This document shows, piece by piece, positions 6,744 to 11,715 of a DNA stretch of 11,715 bases. Under the pieces are notes generated by a model. That model was given only the letters and a program-made list of their open reading frames with translations. It made no database searches and was not told the origin of the DNA. Positions within the stretch are counted from its first letter, which is position 1, and the number at the start of each line of letters is the position of its first letter. Position numbers and translations under genes: made by a program. This DNA is from Paraktedonobacter sp039923935 (lineage in GTDB: Bacteria; Chloroflexota; Ktedonobacteria; Ktedonobacterales; Ktedonobacteraceae), in contig JBDTBU010000255.1 of assembly GCA_039923935.1 (NCBI GenBank), positions 1-11,715 of the forward strand, given 5' to 3'.

Positions 6744-7136
6744 TCAGTTCTGCATACCCAGCAAATTTCCGCTTTCATAACGCTTCAAGCCTAACTGGAA
6801 GAAGCCAGCCGCGCCCAACATACTCAGCAGCGTAAAGCCGACCATAGCCCCAGCCATCGGCCAAGTGAACTGGTGCAGCAGTTGGAGCGGCACAAACGAG
6901 ATAAAACCAGCTGGGATAATAGTGAAAAGCATGACGCGTATCACGCCACTAAAGATATTCATGGGATATGTCGAAAACGTCACGAGTGCTCCAACCATCT
7001 GCTGCGTCAGGCCATCGGTGTTGCCTAAAAAGAAGGCCAACGCACCGAAGATAATCACGAACGAGGTGAAGAAGCCTGCTGCACGTTCACGTGTTCTGAA
7101 GGTTTTGGTTAATCCTTCCACCTGGATAATCGACAT
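6744..7136 (-). pseudogene. In-frame deletion fusion: ABC ATPase start joined to ABC-2 permease end
   Basis: A 130-residue open frame made of two unrelated pieces. Residues 1 to about 20 (MSIIQVEGLTKTFRTRERAA) are the N-terminus of an ABC transporter ATP-binding protein, ending well before any Walker A motif. From about residue 21 on, the sequence is the C-terminal third of an ABC-2 permease of the DUF990/ABC2_membrane_6 type. It has hydrophobic helices at about 22-37, 40-70 and 93-118, the 'TFSTYPMNIFSGVIRVMLFTIIPAGF' region, and the characteristic end 'LKRYESGNL'. In this transporter class the ATPase and permeases are encoded in adjacent genes, so a deletion of most of the operon, in frame, explains the join near 7066-7085. 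The ATG at 7136 has GAGGAG upstream and lies 40 bp after metG, so it may still be transcribed and translated as a small membrane protein. It cannot be a working transporter. Confidence 0.8.
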
Positions 7137-7176
7137 GCTTCTCTCCTCATGTATGGCATTTCTGCTGACTGGCTCT

Positions 7177-8808
7177 TTACTTTTGCTGACCTGCATGATG
7201 GTTTTGGAGGCTGGTCAGAGCAGTTGCTTCAGCCTTGCTCTTTTCTTCAAAGCGTGGGAAAAGCACCTCGCTCTCGCCAAGCTCCCCCAGAGGAACTGCA
7301 CCCCAAACACCTTCACTATCCCAAACGCCGTTGCTAACCGCAGCCAGGCCCAATTGCCCCAGGATTTTCGCGCTGGCTGTGGGAATAAACGGCGCGAGAT
7401 AGATGGCTAGCAAGCGCAGAGCCTCGGCAGCAGAATACAGCACAGTATCCAGGCTCGCGCTATTCTCGACGTTGTGGGCCAGCTTCCATGGTTCGCTCTG
7501 CTCCAGGTATTGGTTGGTCCGCTTGACTAGGCTCCAGATGCTCTCAATAGCCCGCCCAATCTCCCAGTTCTCCAAAGCCTTTGCCGCTCCTTGTCGCGCT
7601 TCGATAGCCACATGTTGAAGATCCTGCTCCAGTTCGCCTGCCACGTCTGGTGCTGGGATGATCCCTTGTCGGTAACGCTTGACCATACTCACCACGCGAT
7701 TGAGCAGGTTGCCCAGGTCTTTGGCAAGCTCATCGTTATAACGCTGGATCAGCCCGACCCGACTAAAATCTCCGTCTGCGCCAAACGCTAGGCTCCTCAG
7801 CACATAGTAGCGCACAGCATCCACACCGAACTCGTCCACGAGAGCAACCGGCGAAACCACATTGCCCCTGGTTTTCGAGATTTTCTTGCCTTCTACCGTT
7901 GTAAAACCATGGACAGCGATTCGCTTCGGGAGCGGCAAATTCGCCGACATCAGCATAGCTGGCCAATAGAGGCAGTGAAAGCGTGTGATGTCCTTGCCTA
8001 TCACATGGGCGTTCGCAGGCCAGTAGCGGGCGAACAGTTCCAGGTTATCAGGAAAGCCCACAACGGTCAGATAGTTAGTCAGGGCGTCAAACCACACGTA
8101 GAGCACCTGCTCTGGATCGCCCGGCACTGGTACGCCCCAGGCCCGACGCTGCGGATTGACCTTGCGCGAAATAGCAAAGTCACGCAAGCCCTGACGGAAA
8201 AAGCCCATCAGATCGGCCAGTCTTGAGGGCGGCTCGACGAAACGCGGGTGTGTAGCGATATAGGCCAGCAAAGACTCACTATAACGGGTCAAGGCGAAAA
8301 AGTAGTTCTCTTCCTCAACCCATTCCAGGGCAATTGTCGGATGCTCAGGGCACTTGCCTTCAACGAGATCTTCATCGCGATAGAAATTGTTGCAGTTGGG
8401 ACAGTACCAACCAGAATAGAGAGCTTTATAGACATCCCCGCGCTCCTGGGCACGCCGGAACATCTCCTGGGCCGCACGAAAATGCACCGCCTCAGTTGTG
8501 CGTATCCAGCGATCATAGGAGATATCCAGTTTCGTCCAGGCCAGCCGGAACGCCTCGTCCATGAGATCAACCCACACATGAAGGTCCACCTGACGCGCCT
8601 CGGCAGCTTTCACGACATGCTGACTATTCTCGTCAAGGCCCATGCTAAAATACGTATCGTATCCCTGCAAACGCCGGTAGCGTGCGATAACATCTGCTGC
8701 AACTTTTTCCAGCGTGTGCCCGATATGCGGTTCAGCATTGGGATAATCGATAGCCGTGGTAATGTAGTACCGTTGGCCAGTACTCCCCGTCTCGTGACTC
8801 TGCTCCAT
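7177..8808 (-). CDS. metG: Methionyl-tRNA synthetase
   Basis: 543 residues, a class I aminoacyl-tRNA synthetase that charges tRNA-Met in the cytoplasm using ATP. The HIGH motif is at 28-31 (AEPHIGHT). The KMSKS loop is present as the variant K309-ISK in 'EGKKISKTRGN' (307-316). The zinc knuckle is C136-x2-C139 and C153-x2-H156, as in the single-knuckle Thermus-type MetRS. The anticodon-binding helical domain occupies about 370-510. The C-terminal EMAP/Trbp111-like tRNA-binding domain of longer MetRS proteins is absent, which is normal for this length class. The chosen start is the ATG at 8808; a GTG at 8871 would extend the frame through the terminator-like hairpin and is unlikely. The upstream GAGAGTGAG is only a weak RBS. 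The gene follows a leader with a small ORF and a terminator-like stem, so attenuation is plausible. The next gene down is the ABC fusion remnant. Confidence 0.97.
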   Translation of the reverse strand: MEQSHETGSTGQRYYITTAIDYPNAEPHIGHTLEKVAADVIARYRRLQGYDTYFSMGLDENSQHVVKAAEARQVDLHVWVDLMDEAFRLAWTKLDISYDRWIRTTEAVHFRAAQEMFRRAQERGDVYKALYSGWYCPNCNNFYRDEDLVEGKCPEHPTIALEWVEEENYFFALTRYSESLLAYIATHPRFVEPPSRLADLMGFFRQGLRDFAISRKVNPQRRAWGVPVPGDPEQVLYVWFDALTNYLTVVGFPDNLELFARYWPANAHVIGKDITRFHCLYWPAMLMSANLPLPKRIAVHGFTTVEGKKISKTRGNVVSPVALVDEFGVDAVRYYVLRSLAFGADGDFSRVGLIQRYNDELAKDLGNLLNRVVSMVKRYRQGIIPAPDVAGELEQDLQHVAIEARQGAAKALENWEIGRAIESIWSLVKRTNQYLEQSEPWKLAHNVENSASLDTVLYSAAEALRLLAIYLAPFIPTASAKILGQLGLAAVSNGVWDSEGVWGAVPLGELGESEVLFPRFEEKSKAEATALTSLQNHHAGQQK

Positions 8809-8838
8809 GATCTCACTCTCGTTTCTAGCAATGCTCAC

Positions 8839-8873
8839 AAAAAGAAAAGGGTGTAGGCTATTCGCCTGCACCC
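8839..8873 (-). terminator. Terminator-like hairpin in metG leader (possible attenuator)
   Basis: Read on the minus strand, GGGTGCAGGC (8873-8864) pairs with GCCTACACCC (8858-8849) across a 5-nt loop, with a single C·A mismatch. It is followed directly by TTTTCTTTTT (8848-8839). That is the form of a rho-independent terminator. It lies 31 bp before the metG start and downstream of the only good promoter, so metG must be read through it. It ends the 39-codon small-ORF transcript or acts as a conditional attenuator. No T-box or SAM riboswitch consensus was found in the leader. Confidence 0.65.
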
Positions 8874-8902
8874 CTGTGTGTTTGATTGACTGTTTCTACG
8901 CT

Positions 8903-9022
8903 CTACGATCTTCTTGATCGAGGCGCTGGCAGAGGATGGCGACCACTTCCACGCTGCTGCATAAGAGCGTGGTACAGAGGCATAGTCCAGGTGGAAATGG
9001 TCTGCTGCTGCTGTTTGGTCAT
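8903..9022 (-). CDS. Small ORF of 39 codons in the metG leader
   Basis: A small reading frame starts at the ATG at 9022 and ends with TAG at 8903-8905. It begins MTKQQQQTISTW and ends PAPRSRRS. It has four consecutive CAG codons (Gln), three Met in total (1, 14, 21), and a basic Pro/Arg/Ser tail. AAGAGGA stands nine bases upstream, a fair RBS. It lies after the promoter at 9099-9128 and before the terminator-like hairpin at 8839-8873. It might be a regulatory leader peptide or an independent small protein. I recognise no family. An alternative is that it is not translated and this region only folds as RNA, since CCACGCT/AGCGTGG also forms a 7-bp hairpin inside it. Confidence 0.4.
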   Translation of the reverse strand: MTKQQQQTISTWTMPLYHALMQQRGSGRHPLPAPRSRRS

Positions 9023-9098
9023 GAACTCAATCCTCTTCTCAAGACTTGTTGGGTTACAAAATGAACCCACTGGTTTGCATCTTCTCGTGTCCTCCCTA

Positions 9099-9128
9099 AA
9101 TATACCCGTTCTGGTTAAATCTTGTCAA
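9099..9128 (-). promoter_or_regulatory. Sigma-A-like promoter for the metG unit
   Basis: On the minus strand TTGACA (9123-9128), a perfect -35, is followed after 18 bp by TATATT (9099-9104), a 5/6 match to the -10. Transcription would start near 9092 and give a leader of about 285 nt before metG. Just inside the leader are an 8-codon mini-ORF (9054-9080, MQTSGFIL) and a TGGGTT/AACCCA hairpin overlapping its stop. Confidence 0.75.
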
Positions 9129-9194
9129 GCTACTCAACAGATATTCTGAACAACCCCATGTTTTTCCATAAGCCACACTGGCTCCTTGATAACT

Positions 9195-9224
9195 TTGACA
9201 TTACACGGGATATCAGACTACAAT
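9195..9224 (+). promoter_or_regulatory. Sigma-A-like promoter for the dienelactone hydrolase gene
   Basis: TTGACA (9195-9200), perfect, stands 18 bp before TACAAT (9219-9224), a 5/6 match to the -10. Transcription would start near 9231 and give a leader of about 165 nt before the ATG at 9396. It is divergent from the metG promoter, with 66 bp between the two -35 boxes. Confidence 0.7.
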
Positions 9225-9277
9225 GATTTTGTACAATCTGCTCATAACAGCTTACCCATTTCAACCTTTTGCCATAC

Positions 9278-9333
9278 GTTTCCCATCATCGAGGGAAACA
9301 GTGTTGTCCATCGTTGAAAAAGAGGTGCACCTC
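9278..9333 (+). promoter_or_regulatory. Leader hairpin and 12-bp palindrome upstream of the hydrolase
   Basis: GTTTCCC (9278-9284) and GGGAAAC (9293-9299) form a 7-bp hairpin with an 8-nt loop. Further on, GAGGTGCACCTC (9322-9333) is a perfect 12-bp palindrome directly before the ATG of a 14-codon uORF; its GAGGTG half could serve as that uORF's RBS. Both are downstream of the promoter at 9195-9224, so they are in the mRNA. They could control expression as RNA structure, or the palindrome could bind a protein. Confidence 0.4.
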
Positions 9334-9378
9334 ATGGTTGGCGATAAGAAGAGAGCAGGACACTATTTGCATGATTAG
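9334..9378 (+). CDS. Possible 14-codon uORF before the hydrolase
   Basis: ATG at 9334 to TAG at 9376-9378, giving MVGDKKRAGHYLHD. The GAGGTG of the adjoining palindrome lies six bases upstream of the ATG. The stop lies two bases before the GGAAGGAG of the hydrolase gene, so translation of the uORF would bring ribosomes right to that RBS. It is too short to judge by composition and may be chance. Confidence 0.25.
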   Translation: MVGDKKRAGHYLHD

Positions 9379-9395
9379 ACGGAAGGAGCACATCA

Positions 9396-10091
9396 ATGGC
9401 GCTTATTCGCACATCACAAGTTGATCTGAAAATCAATGGGGACGGCGCTTATGCCTATGTAGCGCAACCCGACGACGACGCCACACATCCAGGCGTGGTA
9501 CTCATTCAGGAATGGTGGGGCATCGAACCCCATATACGCAGCATCGCCCAGAAGTTGGCCGCTGAGGGCTTTGTAGTGGCTGTGCCCGATCTGTATCACG
9601 GCAAGGTTGCCACTGAGCCGGATGACGCGATGAAGATGTATATGATGCTCACAGGCAACGTTGACCGCGCCTCCAAAGAGATTATCGGTACCCTGGAAAC
9701 GCTCAAAGCCATGCCCAGCGTCGAACCCAAAAAGCTCGGCCTGATCGGCTTCTGTGTTGGAGGGTTCCTGACCTATACCGTGGCTGCACGCTATGACAAT
9801 CTAGCGGCTGCTGTGCCCTTCTACGGCGGTGGTTATGATCCTAAGCCCGACGAGGTGGCGAAGGTCAACGCGCCCGTCCTGGCAGTCTATGGCAGCCGCG
9901 ATGACAGTATCTCTGCGGCTCAGGTCGAGAAGATCGAGCAGATGTATAAAGAGGCTGGCAAAGATATCACGGTGAAAATATACGACGCAGGCCACGCCTT
10001 TCTCAACCCCGATCACGGTATGGGCAATGAGGCTGCCGCCGCCGATGCCTGGCCGCTGGCCGTCAATTTCTTGCGCAAACATCTACAATAG
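9396..10091 (+). CDS. Dienelactone hydrolase family protein
   Basis: 231 residues, an alpha/beta-hydrolase of the dienelactone hydrolase (carboxymethylenebutenolidase) family, which opens lactone rings in the chlorocatechol/catechol pathway; many members have other or unknown ester substrates. The Cys-type triad is complete: C120 in 'GFCVGG', the Asp in 'GSRDDSI' (169 or 170), and H200 in 'DAGHAF'. E39 in 'LIQEWWG' is the Glu that interacts with the nucleophile in this family. Length is normal and there is no signal peptide, so the protein is cytoplasmic. The ATG follows GGAAGGAG by eight bases. The gene stands alone behind its own promoter; no chlorocatechol genes are near, so a role in general hydrolysis of lactones or esters is as likely as aromatic breakdown. 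Confidence 0.95.
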   Translation: MALIRTSQVDLKINGDGAYAYVAQPDDDATHPGVVLIQEWWGIEPHIRSIAQKLAAEGFVVAVPDLYHGKVATEPDDAMKMYMMLTGNVDRASKEIIGTLETLKAMPSVEPKKLGLIGFCVGGFLTYTVAARYDNLAAAVPFYGGGYDPKPDEVAKVNAPVLAVYGSRDDSISAAQVEKIEQMYKEAGKDITVKIYDAGHAFLNPDHGMGNEAAAADAWPLAVNFLRKHLQ

Positions 10092-10133
10092 GCAGGATTG
10101 CATTCAGAACACTTTTACCTGTTTTTTAGCAAC

Positions 10134-10187
10134 AGACCTATGAGAATGTAAAATGCTGCACTCTTATAGGTCTCTTACTGGTTTTTC
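10134..10187. terminator. Bidirectional terminator between convergent genes
   Basis: AGACCTATGAGA (10134-10145) pairs with TCTTATAGGTCT (10162-10173) over 12 bp with one G·T pair and a 16-nt loop. On the plus strand GTTTTT follows a few bases later (to 10186). On the minus strand the other side reads into an A/T-run complementary to GTTTTTT (10121-10127). It lies between the hydrolase stop and the convergent acetyltransferase stop and would serve both. Confidence 0.6.
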
Positions 10188-10201
10188 ACAAAATACGTGT
10201 A

Positions 10202-10681
10202 TCATTCATATAATGACAGAGACATCGTGTGCGAGAGGGTGTGCATACCAAGCCGCTCATAAAATTTCTGCGCGTTCTGGTTAAATTCCCACACGATCAG
10301 TTCAAGCCGTTCAGCCCGCTGGCGTCGCGCCCATAATCTCACAGCCTCAAACAAGCGACTTCCAGTGCCCTTGCCACGCGCTTGCGATGTGACTGCGATA
10401 TCGGTGATCTCCGCTACAACATGGGGGCGCACACTGTCGAGAAACGCCATAGTGCGCAAGCGTACGAAAGCATAGCCAAGCACCTGCCCGTCCTCTTCCG
10501 CCACAAAAGCCATTGTTTGTTCGTTCTCAAGCAGACCGCGCACATATTCTTTTGTAATGCCGGGTGTTCCCTGCTGAAAGATGTGCGGGTTCCCTTGAGC
10601 ATGGAGTTCCTGACTCTCTCGACTGATAACCTCTAGGGTGGGATAGTCCTGCATGGTCGCTGGACGAATATCGACAGCCAT
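10202..10681 (-). CDS. GNAT family N-acetyltransferase
   Basis: 159 residues, a single GNAT domain that transfers the acetyl group of acetyl-CoA to an amine. The acetyl-CoA pyrophosphate loop is Q100-ARGKGTG-107 after the beta-4 strand 'ITDIAVTS' (92-99). Motif B is 'NQNAQKFYERLGM' (134-146). It starts with 'DIRPATMQDY', the usual beta-1/alpha-1 opening. The ATG at 10681 has GAGGAG six bases upstream. It is divergent from the kinase gene at 10771 with only 89 bp between, in which no firm promoter was seen. The substrate is unknown; the same fold acts on antibiotics, ribosomal proteins, polyamines and other amines. Confidence 0.93.
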   Translation of the reverse strand: MAVDIRPATMQDYPTLEVISRESQELHAQGNPHIFQQGTPGITKEYVRGLLENEQTMAFVAEEDGQVLGYAFVRLRTMAFLDSVRPHVVAEITDIAVTSQARGKGTGSRLFEAVRLWARRQRAERLELIVWEFNQNAQKFYERLGMHTLSHTMSLSLYE

Positions 10682-10770
10682 ATATGTCTCCTCTGTGATC
10701 TTGTCGATGATGGTTGCGTTCTTCTTTTTAGGATACTCACTAACAAAACACAGAGAAGGAGCCTCCTCTC

Positions 10771-11313
10771 TTGCAACTTATCGCATTTAAAGGTATGCCC
10801 GGCACTGGCAAAAGCACGCTGGCACGCGCCCTGGCGCGGGAATTATGCTGGCCTCTGCTCGATAAAGACGATATCAAAGATGTGCTGGATCAGTCTATTC
10901 CTGAGTCCGGTGGCCTAGCCTATGAAACGTTGTTCAGCTTGGTGCGCCGCCAAACACTGCTCGGTCTAGATGTGATCTGCGATAGTCCGCTGACTTTCGA
11001 GCGTAGCTATAGACAATTACGTAAAATCGTTGCCGAAACCAACGCCATACTGCTCATCATCGAAAGTCGCTGTGCTGATGAACATGTATGGCAGGAGCGG
11101 ATCGACGCTCGCAAAGCTCTGAATTTGCCAGGGCATCACCAGACCGATTGGCAGGCATTTCAGACATATCGCCAATCGATGTCAGTACAAGCCAGCTATG
11201 CCATCACCGATCCCCATTTCATCGTCGATACGCTCCGTCCGCTCCCTGAGCTACTCAGCGAGATTAGACACTGGCTGGCAACGTATCCTGACCCTATACA
11301 GCACTCAAAGTAG
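10771..11313 (+). CDS. AAA/P-loop kinase-like ATP-binding protein
   Basis: 180 residues. It has a P-loop G8-MPGTGKST-16, 'LLDKDDIKDVL' at 29-39 (a substrate/Mg region as in shikimate- or gluconate-kinase-like proteins), 'VICDSPL' at 68-74, 'LLIIESRC' at 94-101, and a lid-like arginine segment 'WQERIDARKALNLPGHH' at 107-123. This fits the AAA_33/zeta-toxin-like small kinase group. The start codon is TTG at 10771, the only start after an in-frame TAA at 10741; AAGGAG stands nine bases upstream and the CCTCCTCTC between nearly mirrors it. The initial Leu/Met is directly followed by the beta-1 strand, so no residues are missing. No antitoxin gene lies beside it, and a toxin role is not supported. 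The phosphate acceptor is unknown. Confidence 0.85.
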   Translation: MQLIAFKGMPGTGKSTLARALARELCWPLLDKDDIKDVLDQSIPESGGLAYETLFSLVRRQTLLGLDVICDSPLTFERSYRQLRKIVAETNAILLIIESRCADEHVWQERIDARKALNLPGHHQTDWQAFQTYRQSMSVQASYAITDPHFIVDTLRPLPELLSEIRHWLATYPDPIQHSK

Positions 11314-11391
11314 CGTTGGGGATATGTGTGCAGGCTGCTCCAAACATCTTACAAGACATCAGGCTGAAATAGCTGGAGCACACTACCCTGA

Positions 11392-11715
11392 CTAAGCGCT
11401 AGGCACGGCGGCGGTAAAGATCTCCTGGTTGCCGGAGCGCGGGTCGTTCCAGAAAGGATGCACGAAGGTGTTGTCCGCAGCCAAACCTTGGTAGTCGCCG
11501 ATGAACAGCGAGCCAGATGTATCAATCGGTGCACCCACTGTTGGGTTCCAACTCTGCGTGGTCACGCGAACGTTTGGTAGGAATGAGGCTCCGTGGTCAG
11601 TCGATTGGGCTAGGTAGACATCGATCAGGCGGTGATGCTGGTCCTGGCGGGTGTCGAAGAAGGAAATGCTGACCACGCCATCAGGCGCGACGGCAAGCTG
11701 TGGTTGGAACTGGTT
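11392..11715 (-). CDS. Sialidase-like Asp-box protein, C-terminal part (partial)
   Basis: The frame is open to the right edge of the window (first complete codon at 11713-11715), so only the last 107 residues are seen; a GTG at 11676 is internal, not a start. There is a clear Asp-box (BNR) motif S-T-D-H-G-A-S-F at residues 38-45 of this fragment, preceded by a 'PQLAVAPDGVVSISFFDTR' blade (5-23). The last ~50 residues include 'GDYQGLAADN' and 'PFWNDPRSGNQEIFTAAVP', again a propeller blade. This suggests a six-bladed sialidase/exo-alpha-sialidase-like fold, usually secreted; the signal peptide would be outside the window. True sialidase activity cannot be shown from this end. The stop is TAG at 11392-11394. 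Confidence 0.85.
   Translation of the reverse strand, partial: NQFQPQLAVAPDGVVSISFFDTRQDQHHRLIDVYLAQSTDHGASFLPNVRVTTQSWNPTVGAPIDTSGSLFIGDYQGLAADNTFVHPFWNDPRSGNQEIFTAAVPSA

Noticed and set aside
6865..7410. 181-codon open frame on the plus strand
   Set aside because: It lies antisense across the ABC remnant and the end of metG. It is a shadow of genes with clear family matches.
8248..8856. 202-codon open frame on the plus strand
   Set aside because: It is antisense to metG, which has full catalytic motifs and family length. The translated product has no recognisable domain and no good RBS.
8809..9092. T-box or SAM riboswitch before metG
   Set aside because: I looked for the T-box core (GGTGG-ACCGCG type) and the S-box core on the minus strand and found neither. 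Only the hairpin and small ORFs remain.
10771..11313. Zeta-type toxin of a toxin-antitoxin pair
   Set aside because: The P-loop fold fits, but there is no small antitoxin gene next to it; the neighbour is a divergent acetyltransferase. A plain small kinase is the safer call.
11336..11380. TGCTCCA/TGGAGCA inverted repeat as a terminator after the kinase gene
   Set aside because: The stem is 7 bp around a 31-nt loop with no T-run. It is too weak to call.

Overview
The window looks like chromosomal DNA of a bacterium of intermediate G+C content. The best guess is a member of the Chloroflexota, probably class Ktedonobacteria. This is an inference from gene content: an Asp-box sialidase-like secreted protein, single-pass DUF4097-like repeat proteins, a short Thermus-type MetRS, and palindromic extragenic repeats. 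There is no rRNA or marker gene to prove it. Three clear sigma-A-like promoters can be read, all with 18-bp spacers. Most genes start with ATG behind a GGAG-type ribosome binding site. No tRNA, rRNA, CRISPR array, insertion sequence or prophage gene was seen.

Layout. Positions 34-2444 (minus) hold a tight three-gene operon: a family 2 glycosyltransferase, a TIGR04282/DUF2064-type transferase and a radical SAM/SPASM-like protein, with overlapping ends. A 336-bp gap (2445-2780) separates it from a divergent unknown protein (2781-3341, plus). Positions 3477-5177 (minus) carry two adjacent paralogous single-pass proteins with extracytoplasmic beta-repeat domains. A 455-bp structured gap (5178-5632) follows. 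It contains a promoter, two hairpins and a long near-perfect inverted repeat that ends just before the ribosome binding site of an M42 metallo-aminopeptidase (5633-6682, plus). A second GC-rich palindrome lies just after that gene.

Positions 6744-9128 (minus) form a transcription unit read from a strong promoter. It has a leader of about 280 nt with a 39-codon small ORF and a terminator-like hairpin, then metG, then an in-frame fusion remnant. The remnant joins the first ~20 codons of an ABC ATPase to the last third of an ABC-2 permease. A divergent promoter at 9195-9224 drives a dienelactone hydrolase (9396-10091), whose leader has a hairpin, a 12-bp palindrome and a 14-codon uORF. A probable bidirectional terminator separates it from a convergent GNAT acetyltransferase (10202-10681, minus). 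Divergent to that is a small P-loop kinase with a TTG start (10771-11313, plus). The right edge holds the C-terminal end of a sialidase-like Asp-box protein (minus, truncated by the window).

Most of the genes are ordinary housekeeping or accessory functions. The points most worth a second look are the putative attenuator leader of metG, the ABC ATPase/permease deletion fusion, the palindromes around the M42 gene, and the radical SAM plus two-transferase operon, whose product is unknown.
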